Shown: positions 53,320 through 62,179, counted from the stretch's first letter. The stretch: 64,000 bases of DNA from Alphaproteobacteria bacterium (GCA_021774695.1 JAJFIU010000089.1:1-64000); one strand, 5' to 3'. Translations and numbers: made by a program. Notes: generated by a model not told the origin, from the letters alone.

Positions 53320-53951
53320 CTACCAAAACACAGCCCACCGTTAGGTTACTCGTCATAGCTACAGCGGTTTTATTGTCGGCATGTGCGTCGGTGGTCTCGG
53401 TCGTTTATCCCTTGAATGAAAATGCCGCCAAGGCGCGCGCCGGCGCCTACACGCTGGACCCTGATCATGCCTCCGTATTGTTTGCGGTTTCTCATTTCGG
53501 CTTTTCAACTTTCCGCGGGCGTTTTAGCGTTCTGTCGGGATCACTGGACCTGGATAGCGAAAACCCGGAAAACAGCAGCGTCACGATCGAAATCAAAACC
53601 GCCAGTATCGATACTGGTGTCGGTGAGTTAGATGAACTTCTGCTGGAAAATGACATGCTTGCAGCAGCTGATAACCCTGTCATTGCGTTTACATCAACAT
53701 CGATCACTCGAACTTCTGAGGACCGCGCGACAATCGAAGGCGTTTTAACAATGGCGGGCGTAACCAACCCTGTCATCCTGCAGAGCCAGTTTATTTGCAG
53801 CGGCACCAATCCGCTTACTCGCAAAAAAACGACTGGCTTTTCGGCAACAGCAACGCTTCTGCGGTCAGAGTTTAACCTGAAAGAATGGCTACCATTTGTT
53901 GGCGACGAAGTGGAAATTACCATTGATGTGGAGTTCACAAAAGAACGATAA
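53316..53951 (+). CDS. YceI family lipoprotein
   Basis: 211 residues with a lipoprotein signal (LLVIATAVLLSACASVV; lipobox LSAC). It has the same YceI fold: AYTLDPDHASVLFAVSHFGF, STFRGRFSVLSGSLDLDSEN, TIEGVLTMAGVTNPVILQSQ. It is a membrane-anchored counterpart to the soluble YceI directly upstream. It converges on the TerB gene. The two copies differ enough to suggest different ligands. Confidence 0.92.
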   Translation: MTTKTQPTVRLLVIATAVLLSACASVVSVVYPLNENAAKARAGAYTLDPDHASVLFAVSHFGFSTFRGRFSVLSGSLDLDSENPENSSVTIEIKTASIDTGVGELDELLLENDMLAAADNPVIAFTSTSITRTSEDRATIEGVLTMAGVTNPVILQSQFICSGTNPLTRKKTTGFSATATLLRSEFNLKEWLPFVGDEVEITIDVEFTKER

Positions 53952-53990
53952 TTATCCGGTTAACATTCGCCGAAGCGGCCTATTGGTCGC

Positions 53991-54404
53991 CTAACTAAAC
54001 ATCTTCTGGCGCGCCGCAATGCCGCGCTCGATGGCGGCGGCGGTCAGGCGGTCCACATCCAGATAATGACGAATCATTTCTAAAAGCCGCAGCTCTTCCT
54101 GGGTCAGGTTGCTATCAGAGGCCGCCACTTCACACGCTAGCGCATATACTAGGTCATAGTGCGTTTCTGAAACTGCTTCCTCAATTAAGCCCAGAACAGC
54201 ATCAAGGCCTTCTTCGCTTTGCAGGAGCTGAATACATGTTTGAGTATCCGTGCGCAGTCGTTCGACATTATAACTCTGAAACGCTGGCAAATAACCGACA
54301 ATCCCGGTCATGCGCGTCAGTTCGGTATCGGTCATTTCATCATCTGAAGCTGACACAGTAACCATGACATATATGAGAGCGGTCTCCGGGCTGATTGTCG
54401 ACAT
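53991..54404 (-). CDS. TerB-family tellurite resistance protein
   Basis: 137 residues, all helical: ALIYVMVTVSASDDEMTDTE, LTRMTGIVGYLPAF, ALACEVAASDSNLTQEELRL. This is the TerB pattern with conserved acidic positions that bind divalent metal. No terC or terD genes are near, so resistance is not implied. Alphaproteobacteria often carry a lone TerB of unknown role. Confidence 0.88.
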   Translation of the reverse strand: MSTISPETALIYVMVTVSASDDEMTDTELTRMTGIVGYLPAFQSYNVERLRTDTQTCIQLLQSEEGLDAVLGLIEEAVSETHYDLVYALACEVAASDSNLTQEELRLLEMIRHYLDVDRLTAAAIERGIAARQKMFS

Positions 54405-54486
54405 AGTATTCTCCTCTTTCGGCGACCCTAAATTGCCCGCAGGGACTATACAAGAAAAATACAGTCATCTTTGACAAAGCAATCTT

Positions 54487-55455
54487 TCAGCGAAAAAACC
54501 AAAACTTTTTTTTGGCAGTTTTTCGGATGGTCTCTTGAAAATTAACAGCTTCTTCTTTTGACTGCACCAAGCCAAACCGTCGCCAAGCTTGTGTTACCGC
54601 AGCAAGTATCTTTGGGTCACCGGCCGCTAAAACCTCTCGGTGAACGCCAAAACAATAAACATCTTCCTGCTCAAGCTGCGCTATCTTTACGTTGACCGTA
54701 TCCACGTCGACTTTCTGGCTTCCCATCAAGGATACGGCGTGATTCGGTACAACATTATAAAGCACTTCCAAGCTACCTACTCTCGAGATCAGGTAGGCAT
54801 AAATGAGATAAAACTCTGTAAAGCGTTTTTTTGGCCGCATAAACACTTCGAAAAAACTCTTGTTTTCACGCTTCTCCATTTCTTCGATCAAGTCAGCTAC
54901 CAGTTTTGTCGGAACAAGAAAGGGGGTGGTCGTGGGCAGCGCAATCTCAGTTCCAACATTTGACGCAACCCCAAAGTAGGTGCTGGCCGCATGAAAATAA
55001 TGAGCAAACCTCGGGATAATACGGTACGGACGGGTCTTGATGCGGCCATCCCCCGACCAAACCTGATCCGGCCCCACCGGCCTGATAAAATGGTTTTTAC
55101 AATCCAGAATCATTGAAAGAGGCGATACGGCATGGGCTGTTGCTAGTATTTTAAATGCCTGCTGAGTTCCCCACCCGCATTTGTTTAACCGTACACCTGC
55201 AAGCTCTTTAGCCGTTACAAAAATCACCCGATCAGCAAAGCCGCCATACTCGGGCAATATATCGCGCTTAACAGCTTGCATCACAGCGCGAGGAGAGGGT
55301 TCATTAATCACAAGTATAATTCGACCCAGAATTTGGCTATCCATAAACATACGAATTGAGCGCGCCTGCAATCGCAACAAATTCAACTCTGCTGCAAAGC
55401 AAACCGTTATCAGATCAAGCTGTTGTTTTTTCGTTAGCCAATCATCATGCATCAA
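54487..55455 (-). CDS. DUF6492-like protein, possible glycosyltransferase fold
   Basis: 322 residues. The opening DLITVCFAAELNLLRLQARS, then RIILVINEPSP, SMILDCKNHFIRPV and TTTPFLVPTKLVADLIEEME resembles DUF6492, with a DxxN/D-like position similar to GT-A folds. The sequence is lower in GC than the helicase. It overlaps the 3' end of the upstream helicase gene by 11 bases on the same strand, so the two are probably transcribed together. Activity unknown. Confidence 0.65.
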   Translation of the reverse strand: MMHDDWLTKKQQLDLITVCFAAELNLLRLQARSIRMFMDSQILGRIILVINEPSPRAVMQAVKRDILPEYGGFADRVIFVTAKELAGVRLNKCGWGTQQAFKILATAHAVSPLSMILDCKNHFIRPVGPDQVWSGDGRIKTRPYRIIPRFAHYFHAASTYFGVASNVGTEIALPTTTPFLVPTKLVADLIEEMEKRENKSFFEVFMRPKKRFTEFYLIYAYLISRVGSLEVLYNVVPNHAVSLMGSQKVDVDTVNVKIAQLEQEDVYCFGVHREVLAAGDPKILAAVTQAWRRFGLVQSKEEAVNFQETIRKTAKKKFWFFR

Positions 55456-58261
55456 AAAATGTCCTGGCTTTTTGAACCGCCTCTGCCAACCCTACGCGCG
55501 ACACTTCCACCCCTTCCGGAAAGGCGTCCAAAAGCCGCGTCGGTGTTTGCCCGTCCAACATGATGAACAGTCCGCGGTCGTCAGCCCGCCTGACAAGCCG
55601 GCCATAAGCCTGCGCCAACTTCAGGCGAGTTAGCATTTCATCGTACAACCGGCCTCCAAATGCCGCCCGGCGTGCCCGGTGCAGCAACGTGGGCCTTGGC
55701 CACGGCACCCGGTCAAACACAATCATCCGTAGGCTTTCACCCGGCACATCAACGCCGTCCCGCACCGCATCGGTTCCCAGCAAACAAGCGTTTTCCTCGT
55801 CGCGAAAAATATCAACTAATGTTGCGGTATCAACCGGATCAATATGTTGGGCATACAGGGACACACCCGCCTTTTCCAAGTCAGCGGCGATATGATGATA
55901 GGTCGCGCGCAACCGGCTTATGGCGGTGAACAACCCAAGCGCGCCGCCGCCCGACACCTGAAACAGCTCGCGGTAGGCGGCACCAACCTGCAAAGGGTCG
56001 GCTTTATTGACATCACCCACAATCAAAACTTGCGTTTGGGCACCGTAATCAAACGGCGACGCTACATTCAGCCGCCTGGGCGGCACTGTCAGGTGCTGCG
56101 CCCCGGTGCGCATATCAGCCGAGGACCAATCGTCCGCATGGCCCGCCTTATCGCGCAGAGTAGCTGAGGTAATAATAACGCCGTGGCTGCCAGCCAAAAC
56201 AACGTCAGCAAAGGGTTTAGTCGGGTCGACAAAATGCCGGCAGTAAGCAACATCGCGCTCGCGGCCATCAATACGGTCAATCTCAAGCCAATCGACAAAT
56301 TCCTCTGCGGGCGGGCTGCCAAATGTTTCGCTCATACTGGCCCAAAGCCCAACCGTGTCTGCCCGCAACCGGAGCGAGCGCGCAGATGCCTCCAACCTGC
56401 CCCGCGACGTGCTATCCAGCGTTTCAGAGTCTTCGTCTAGCCTCTGCGCGAGCGCAGATGCCAGCGCGCCCATTGGTTTTGCAAGGTTAACGAAAGCCTC
56501 GGCAAGCGAATGAGCGGCAGGCGCGAGCCCCTCTATCGGTTCAGTAATGCTTGCTTCCAGACCGTGCGGCCCAGCAGCGTTTGTTCGTGCCATTACTTGC
56601 GCGCGGCTCAGCATTAAGAAACTTTCAAAGCGCGACATCGCTGCAGCACCCGTTACCCGACCAAGCCAATTGTCCGACGGTAAAATACGCGCGGCTTCCA
56701 ATACGTCATCCAGCAAAGCCTTGCTCTGCAAATCATCCGCAACAAGTTCATCGAGCCGGGACTTCAGCCCGCGCGCCCGGGTGCTGCCGCCAGTTTCCTT
56801 ACCCCGAATCCACCGCCTAAGCTCCGCGCCCTCTAAGCCGGACAGTCGAACCGAAAAGGCGCTGTCAGCGGCCTCGAAAACATGATGCCCCTCATCAAAC
56901 ACAAGGCGGCGGGGTAAGTCGGGGTCATCACCGCGTGTCGCAGCCTGTGTGACAACCAGCGCGTGGTTTGCCACCACCAAATCAGCGTGTTTGGCTTTGC
57001 GCGCCGTCTTTTCGACAAAACACTTTCGGAAATGAGCGCAGGCCGAATAGAGGCACTCACCGCGCCTGTCGGTTAGCCCTGCGATGCGGCCTGCGCCGAA
57101 GTGCGCGCCGAGCCAACTGGGGAAGTCACCGCCGATCATGTCTCCGTCGCGGGTGAAGCGCGCCCAGCGCGCCACCAGCCCAATAAGAACACGGTCGCGG
57201 TCAACACCACCAAAACCACCACTAGCACTGCCGCCGCCTGAACCCTTATTTGGGCTATTCATGTTGGCCCTCATCATCACGGCACGCAGGGTTTCTTCAA
57301 TGTTCAACAAACAAGCATAATTCTCGCGGCCTTTACGAATGACCGCTCGCTTGGCTTTGATTTTCGGATCCGGATATAATTTCGACAATTCCTGATCAAG
57401 CTGGCGCTGCAGGTTTTTGGTGAAAGTAGACAGCCATACGGGGCCATCATTTTTCTCCGCCCACAAGCTGGCGGGTGCAATATACCCCAGCGTTTTGCCC
57501 GTGCCAGTACCGCCTTCCAGCAGTTGCAAGTTGGGACTATCGGCAACTTCACGCGGCCTGAAGGCGTGGGTGGCAGCAGCTGCAAAACGCTGCTGGCCGG
57601 GTCGTTCTTCAGCGCCTTCACCCAGTAGTTGATTGAGCCGATTTTGGCTATCGTCCGGATGCACCGGATCGTCGCCGGGCGGCGGCGGCGGCGCACCATC
57701 TTCCCAGTCAGGCAAGGCACCCCACACCGCAAGTCCGTCTTCCCGGCTATTGTCGGCGTAGGTTTCAACCGCGCGTAATACAAGCGGGCCCCATGGCCAT
57801 CCAGCCCGCGCCATCATCATCGCAACTCGCGCAGACCCCGCGCGGTAGCGATATGTTTGGGCCGCAGGGTCTTCGAGCAAGCGCGCTGCGACCAGCTGCA
57901 GCGCAAGGCAATCGTTTTCACCCTCACCGGTTGGTGCATCCAACGTTAGAACTTTGGTCAGGCCACCCACTGTTGGCAGGCAATAACGCGCCGGGCGGAT
58001 GAAAGCGAACAGCTCAAGTACATCGTAGGCGCGGATAGACGGCAAACCGAGCCGCCGCGCAGCAACCACCCTGTTCGCCAGCAAATGCGTGGTGCCGCTA
58101 ATTGTGTTCGCAGCTTCGTCCAGCGACAATTGCTGAAATTCACCGTCCGCAGACAAAATTGTAACCGACGTAACACCAACAACAGCCACAGGAACCGCAC
58201 CCAAGGATGCGCTGCGCTTTTCACTATCAATTAACAGGTCGTCGGGTGCCAAATCATTCAT
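55445..58261 (-). CDS. DinG-type ATP-dependent DNA helicase
   Basis: 938 residues. XPD/DinG family features: Walker A LEGGTGTGKTLGYIAPASL (about residue 247), the iron-sulfur cluster cysteines in RGECLYSACAHFRKCFVEK, the DEAH-like box DEGHHVFEAAD, and the C-terminal motifs GVIITSATL and DGVDVPGESLRMIVFDRVPW and GRLVRRADD. It unwinds DNA 5' to 3'. An extra N-terminal part of about 200 residues is present, as in alphaproteobacterial DinG-like proteins. It precedes and overlaps the DUF6492 gene. Confidence 0.93.
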   Translation of the reverse strand: MNDLAPDDLLIDSEKRSASLGAVPVAVVGVTSVTILSADGEFQQLSLDEAANTISGTTHLLANRVVAARRLGLPSIRAYDVLELFAFIRPARYCLPTVGGLTKVLTLDAPTGEGENDCLALQLVAARLLEDPAAQTYRYRAGSARVAMMMARAGWPWGPLVLRAVETYADNSREDGLAVWGALPDWEDGAPPPPPGDDPVHPDDSQNRLNQLLGEGAEERPGQQRFAAAATHAFRPREVADSPNLQLLEGGTGTGKTLGYIAPASLWAEKNDGPVWLSTFTKNLQRQLDQELSKLYPDPKIKAKRAVIRKGRENYACLLNIEETLRAVMMRANMNSPNKGSGGGSASGGFGGVDRDRVLIGLVARWARFTRDGDMIGGDFPSWLGAHFGAGRIAGLTDRRGECLYSACAHFRKCFVEKTARKAKHADLVVANHALVVTQAATRGDDPDLPRRLVFDEGHHVFEAADSAFSVRLSGLEGAELRRWIRGKETGGSTRARGLKSRLDELVADDLQSKALLDDVLEAARILPSDNWLGRVTGAAAMSRFESFLMLSRAQVMARTNAAGPHGLEASITEPIEGLAPAAHSLAEAFVNLAKPMGALASALAQRLDEDSETLDSTSRGRLEASARSLRLRADTVGLWASMSETFGSPPAEEFVDWLEIDRIDGRERDVAYCRHFVDPTKPFADVVLAGSHGVIITSATLRDKAGHADDWSSADMRTGAQHLTVPPRRLNVASPFDYGAQTQVLIVGDVNKADPLQVGAAYRELFQVSGGGALGLFTAISRLRATYHHIAADLEKAGVSLYAQHIDPVDTATLVDIFRDEENACLLGTDAVRDGVDVPGESLRMIVFDRVPWPRPTLLHRARRAAFGGRLYDEMLTRLKLAQAYGRLVRRADDRGLFIMLDGQTPTRLLDAFPEGVEVSRVGLAEAVQKARTFFDA

Positions 58262-58351
58262 CCGCCGAGCATAGCGATGCTGCCTTTAAAATACAGGCTC
58301 AAAATGTTTTAATAGGGCAAGAATTCATTTTGCTTCTCTTTGGTGTTTTCC

Positions 58352-58380
58352 TTGACGAAAGCGCGCGGAATGCATAGGGT
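58352..58380 (+). promoter_or_regulatory. Probable lysK promoter
   Basis: TTGACG (58352-58357) and TAGGGT (58375-58380) with 17 bases between. This fits the housekeeping sigma-factor pattern of Alphaproteobacteria. It lies about 45 bases before the lysK start. Confidence 0.5.
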
Positions 58381-58424
58381 CCGCCGCCTTAACGGACGAA
58401 AAACCGTGCGCTAAATTGAACAGA

Positions 58425-60023
58425 ATGGTGACCATGATGACCGGAAATATTGACCTTGCGCTTGCCTCCAATGCCTGGCCGTTTAAGGAAGCCGAGAAAC
58501 TGGTCAAACGGTTCAAGGACGGCGCACCTGAAAAAGGCCATATCCTGTTCGAAACCGGGTACGGCCCGTCGGGCTTGCCGCATCTTGGCACCTTCGGCGA
58601 GGTTGCCCGCACCAGCATGGTGATGCGCGCCTTTCAGGAAATTTCTGATATACCTACGAAGCTGATCTGTTTTTCGGATGATATGGACGGCTTGCGCAAA
58701 GTGCCCACCAACGTACCGAACCAGGAACTGCTGGCTGGTGCGCTGGGAATGCCGCTAACCGAAGTGCCAGACCCTTTTGGTACCCACGATAGTTTCGGCG
58801 CCCACAATAATGCCCGCCTGCAAGCCTTCCTTAAGCAATTTGGCTTCACCTATGATTTTTATTCCTCCACAGACTGTTACAAAGCCGGTCGCTTCGATGC
58901 GACTCTGCTGAAAATATGCCAACGCTACGACAAAATCATCAAAGTAATCCTGCCGACACTGGGCGAAGAGCGCCGCCAAACCTACAGCCCGTTTTTGCCT
59001 CGCTGCCCCGAAACAGGTGTAATTTTGCAGGTGCCCGTAACCATTGAAGACCCCGACACAGGAATTGTTTCCTTCAAAAGCACGTCTGGCGCTCGGCACG
59101 AAGTGTCGGTCACCGGCGGCAATGTGAAATGCCAGTGGAAAGTGGATTGGGCCATGCGCTGGGATGCGCTGGACGTGGATTACGAGATGGCTGGCAAGGA
59201 TCTGGACGAAAGCGTCAAGCTGTCGTCGATCATTCGGCGCATCCTTGGCGGCAAACCGCCAGAGGCACTGAGCTATGAAATGTTTCTTGATCAGAACGGT
59301 CAGAAAATTTCCAAATCAAAAGGCAACGGTATTTCAATTGAAGAATGGCTTGCTTACGCCAGCCCTGAAAGCCTGTCACTTTACATGTTCCAAAGCCCAC
59401 GCAAAGCCAAGCGGCTGTATTTCGATGTGATACCCAAGGCGGTTGATGAATATTATACCTTTGTTGGCAAGTTCCATGAGCAGGAACTGGCAGACCAATA
59501 TAAAAACCCGGCGTGGCATATCCACGGCGGCGATGTGCCTGCGGCCAGCCTGCCGGTTTCTTTTGGATTGCTGCTTAATCTGGTGTCGGTTGCCAACACT
59601 GAGGACCGCAACACCTTGTGGGGCTTTCTTGCGCGCTATGTGAGCGGCGCGTCCGCTGAGACATATCCGGACCTTGATAGCCTGATGGGTTATGCGATCC
59701 GCTACTATACTGATTTTGTAAAGCCAACGAAGTCATTCCGCTTGGCGAATGATCAGGAGCTTATCGCATTCGAAAGCCTAAAAACCCGGCTTGCGGCGCT
59801 GAACCCAGACGAACATGATCCCGAAGTGATCATGACCGAGGTCTATTCCGCCGGCAAAGACGCCGCGTTTGAAAACCTGCGTGAATGGTTCAAGGCTTGC
59901 TATGAAGTGCTGCTGGGCCAGAGCCAAGGTCCGCGCATGGGCGGCTTTATCGCGTTGTATGGCATCAAGGAAACGCTCGGCCTGATCGACGATGCACTGG
60001 CTGGTAAATTTATTGGCGAATAG
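58425..60023 (+). CDS. lysK: Lysyl-tRNA synthetase, class I
   Basis: About 532 residues. HIGH-type signature GPSGLPHLGTFGEVARTS and KMSKS-type KISKSKGNG identify the class I enzyme, which is found in Alphaproteobacteria and archaea but not in most bacteria. It charges tRNA-Lys. ATG 58425 was chosen; TTG 58416 and ATG 58434/58437 are possible and none has a good ribosome-binding site. A perfect hairpin follows its stop. Confidence 0.95.
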   Translation: MVTMMTGNIDLALASNAWPFKEAEKLVKRFKDGAPEKGHILFETGYGPSGLPHLGTFGEVARTSMVMRAFQEISDIPTKLICFSDDMDGLRKVPTNVPNQELLAGALGMPLTEVPDPFGTHDSFGAHNNARLQAFLKQFGFTYDFYSSTDCYKAGRFDATLLKICQRYDKIIKVILPTLGEERRQTYSPFLPRCPETGVILQVPVTIEDPDTGIVSFKSTSGARHEVSVTGGNVKCQWKVDWAMRWDALDVDYEMAGKDLDESVKLSSIIRRILGGKPPEALSYEMFLDQNGQKISKSKGNGISIEEWLAYASPESLSLYMFQSPRKAKRLYFDVIPKAVDEYYTFVGKFHEQELADQYKNPAWHIHGGDVPAASLPVSFGLLLNLVSVANTEDRNTLWGFLARYVSGASAETYPDLDSLMGYAIRYYTDFVKPTKSFRLANDQELIAFESLKTRLAALNPDEHDPEVIMTEVYSAGKDAAFENLREWFKACYEVLLGQSQGPRMGGFIALYGIKETLGLIDDALAGKFIGE

Positions 60024-60027
60024 GATT

Positions 60028-60053
60028 GTTGTTTGGGTCGCAACCCAAACAAC
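60028..60053. terminator. Perfect 11-bp inverted repeat after lysK
   Basis: Arms GTTGTTTGGGT (60028-60038) and ACCCAAACAAC (60043-60053) around a 4-base loop (CGCA), 5 bases after the lysK stop. There is no T run, so termination would be weak or factor-assisted; it could also be a transcript-stabilising stem. Confidence 0.55.
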
Positions 60054-60072
60054 TCGAAACACTTAAATCAAC

Positions 60073-60360
60073 TTAAGGGCACTCTGGAAGACTAAGAAGG
60101 TTATTAGGCTCCTCACCATCCGCCTTCGTTTTAAGATACTCATTCCCGTGTGGACTTTTGGCAATAACGACATCTACGCGACTGGTTCCAGTGCCAACGT
60201 AAAATTCCCATTTTTTGTTTCTAATACCATCAATCGCTCTTTTTTGTGTGAGCATCCAACGCGTACCGTCGGCGTTCAGACCCCCTACGTCAGTAATCCT
60301 CTCGTACGGATTCATACGATCACCCTTCTTGATACATTTTATTTCATGCCTGCTAGCCAT
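60073..60360 (-). CDS. DUF3892 family protein
   Basis: 95 residues. HEIKCIKKGDRMNPYERITD, GLNADGTRWMLTQKRAIDGI, WEFYVGT and YLKTKADGEEPNNLLSLPEC match DUF3892, a small cytoplasmic protein of unknown function found widely in bacteria and often as a lone gene. It converges with lysK. Confidence 0.88.
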   Translation of the reverse strand: MASRHEIKCIKKGDRMNPYERITDVGGLNADGTRWMLTQKRAIDGIRNKKWEFYVGTGTSRVDVVIAKSPHGNEYLKTKADGEEPNNLLSLPECP

Positions 60361-60704
60361 TGTTAATGTCCTTTGATCTAAAAGACATCGGGCTTGACGT
60401 AGAATATAATATGAGGGATATTTCCCTTGCTAATACTATTGCCCGCGCCCGATACCAAATAAGTGCGGGTTGCAAATTGAGGCCGTTTACGAGTTCGCGC
60501 TCGTAGCGGCCTTTCATTTACAATCTATAAAATAGTCCGCAATCAAAAAGACCCTGTCAACACATTGAATCCAAAGTACACTAAGTAGCTACAATATATG
60601 GTGTTTACTACTTTTGGACATACAATATGTACCTTTGTTCACCTTACGTTTTTGAACGACTCGGCCATCGCAATTATCGAGGATACGTCCAAATACTCTA
60701 GATA
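60361..60704. other. Gene-free stretch between DUF3892 and XRE genes
   Basis: About 340 bases, A/T-rich, with no credible reading frame. It contains the hairpin at 60480-60512 and little else that can be recognised. Confidence 0.5.
60480..60512 (+). terminator. Hairpin, possible orphan terminator
   Basis: Outer arms AGGCCG (60480-60485) and CGGCCT (60507-60512), inner arms TACGAG (60488-60493) and CTCGTA (60500-60505), loop TTCGCG, then TTCATTT. No adjacent gene on the plus strand explains it. Confidence 0.45.
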
Positions 60705-60893
60705 TTACGGTTGAAAAACCCCTTCTATTGTCAGGTGAAATACGCTCGCAATAGCAAACGCTAGCGGCAGGCTGGGGTCGTATTTCCCGCGTTCGATGGA
60801 AATAACCGTTTGGCGTGAAACACCCAATTGGTCTGCGAGGTCAGCTTGCGACCAACCGTGCTTCGTACGCAGTTCTTTCAGTCGGTTGTTCAC
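60705..60893 (-). CDS. XRE-family HTH transcriptional regulator
   Basis: 62 residues from a GTG start at 60893; the 4-base GTGA overlap with the upstream gene makes this start preferred. The HTH is intact (RLKELRTKHGWSQADLADQL, GVSRQTVISIERGKYDPSLP). The family is common next to a small membrane protein, and members are often autoregulators. It should bind the palindromes at 61304 and 61341. Confidence 0.92.
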   Translation of the reverse strand: MNNRLKELRTKHGWSQADLADQLGVSRQTVISIERGKYDPSLPLAFAIASVFHLTIEGVFQP

Positions 60894-61273
60894 AGGTATT
60901 TTCCGCGAACCAGAACCATTGCCGCTCCCTGGACCGCGATCAGCATGGGCATAATCCAAACGGTATCCAAAATCGGGAAGCCAACACCTTCCAGAAAACC
61001 GTATGTAAAACTGCCGATACCAACAATAAAGAAAGCAATCACCGTTGCCTCAAAGGCAATTTGCCGTTGCAACTCATCCCATGACCGGCTGAATAAAATT
61101 AGCGCTCGCGCGAAATACAAAATGGGCAGAATGGGTAACAGCGCCAACACAGCTGGAATCCATCCATCTACGCCGCTTGCGATGAGATAACTATTCACAG
61201 AAAATAGTAGAACACCATAGAGGGAAAAGCTGATGATGGTGTCGCGGCGATATATTTTTGATGCTGTTTGCAC
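60890..61273 (-). CDS. Four-helix membrane protein paired with the XRE regulator
   Basis: About 127 residues with four hydrophobic segments (SFSLYGVLLFSVNSYLI, WIPAVLALLPILPILYFARA, FEATVIAFFIVGIGSFTYGF, TVWIMPMLIAVQGAAMVLVR). The frame is open upstream, but TAGGA is 7 bases before the GTG at 61273; ATG 61279 is only 1 base from it. It overlaps the XRE gene by 4 bases. A membrane sensor or modulator of the regulator is an inference; no family name is assigned. Confidence 0.75.
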   Translation of the reverse strand: MQTASKIYRRDTIISFSLYGVLLFSVNSYLIASGVDGWIPAVLALLPILPILYFARALILFSRSWDELQRQIAFEATVIAFFIVGIGSFTYGFLEGVGFPILDTVWIMPMLIAVQGAAMVLVRGKYL

Positions 61274-61303
61274 TTTCATTCCTACTTTGTTGTGATCACT
61301 ATT

Positions 61304-61321
61304 TGTAAAGTACGCTTTACA
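61304..61321. promoter_or_regulatory. Operator palindrome 1, overlaps the -10 element
   Basis: Perfect 7-bp arms TGTAAAG and CTTTACA around TACG (61304-61321). The -10 element TATGTA (minus strand, 61318-61323) overlaps its right end. The best operator candidate for the XRE protein. Confidence 0.8.
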
Positions 61322-61346
61322 TAGGTATCGACAACTCACTTGTCAA
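61318..61346 (-). promoter_or_regulatory. Promoter of the membrane protein-XRE operon
   Basis: On the minus strand: -35 TTGACA (61346-61341), 17 bases, -10 TATGTA (61323-61318). It reads into the gene starting at 61273/61279. Both hexamers lie inside the two operator palindromes, so repression by steric block is likely. Confidence 0.8.
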
Positions 61347-61358
61347 GTGTGCTTTACA
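61341..61358. promoter_or_regulatory. Operator palindrome 2, overlaps the -35 element
   Basis: TGTCAAG and CTTTACA around TGTG (61341-61358): the same motif as operator 1 with one mismatched pair. Its centre is 37 bp from operator 1. The mismatched half supplies the TTGACA -35 hexamer on the minus strand. Confidence 0.75.
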
Positions 61359-61429
61359 TTTCACATATTAATGATTTGTACAGTTCGTCAATAAGCCGCT
61401 AGTCTTTTGGCAATCGTTGGGGGGCAAAC

Positions 61430-62167
61430 ATGTTTATACATTGCAAAATATTGATCGGTGTTCTTCTTATGTGGGCACCCGCTGCAACAGCCGCCGAGCA
61501 GCCGGTCTCGTTCACTACTGATGACGGCATTAGAATCACTGCGGTTTTGTCGCTGCCTACCAACAGTGCAGGAAAATCACCGGCTGTTATTTTCATTCAT
61601 CAAGGTGGCTCTGACAAAAGCGAGTGGACCAAACAACCCCTGTTCAAGGCCGTTGTTAGTGAGGACTTGATCGCGCTAGCTTACGATGTGCGCGGACACG
61701 GTGGTTCGGGCGGCAAGGCGGATTTTTCCACGCTATTTGATGACCCCAAGCAAGCGCCCTTGGACCTTAGGGCCGCAATTGCTTTTCTAGTGACAACCGG
61801 CAAAGTTGATGAAAGTCGCATCGCTATTGTCGGGGCATCCATTGGCTCCAATCTGGCTGTGATGGCCATGGGCAAACCTGAGTTTGGTGTAAAAACGGCT
61901 GTTGCTATGTCCGGTAAAACCTCTGCGGTTTATAATTTGGCTGGTGTCAAGAACGGCGAGCTTTCTTATGCTTCCGTCTATCATATTGCGTCCGTCGAGG
62001 AGCAGAACGGCTTGAGGGCCAAATGGGCAGAAGAGCTTTTTGAGCAAACCGCAAGCCCGAGAAAGATCGAAATTATTGAAGGTTCAAATGGCCACGGTGT
62101 GTCTATCTTTAATGACGACCCGAGCTTGGCACGCCGGATTTTAAGCTGGCTAAAAGAAACCCTTTAA
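61430..62167 (+). CDS. Secreted alpha/beta hydrolase
   Basis: 245 residues with a Sec signal peptide (ILIGVLLMWAPAATAAEQ). The alpha/beta hydrolase fold is clear: VIFIHQGGSDKSEWTKQ, YDVRGHGGSGG, nucleophile elbow GASIGS and a C-terminal NGHGVSIF catalytic His. It resembles dienelactone-hydrolase and prolyl-oligopeptidase-like enzymes; the substrate is unknown. Single gene ending at a strong terminator. Confidence 0.85.
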   Translation: MFIHCKILIGVLLMWAPAATAAEQPVSFTTDDGIRITAVLSLPTNSAGKSPAVIFIHQGGSDKSEWTKQPLFKAVVSEDLIALAYDVRGHGGSGGKADFSTLFDDPKQAPLDLRAAIAFLVTTGKVDESRIAIVGASIGSNLAVMAMGKPEFGVKTAVAMSGKTSAVYNLAGVKNGELSYASVYHIASVEEQNGLRAKWAEELFEQTASPRKIEIIEGSNGHGVSIFNDDPSLARRILSWLKETL

Positions 62168-62179
62168 ACCGCAAAAGAA

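Noticed and set aside
60394-60410. TTGACG and TATAAT near the DUF3892 gene.
   Set aside because: Only 5 bases separate the hexamers, far from the 16-18 needed.
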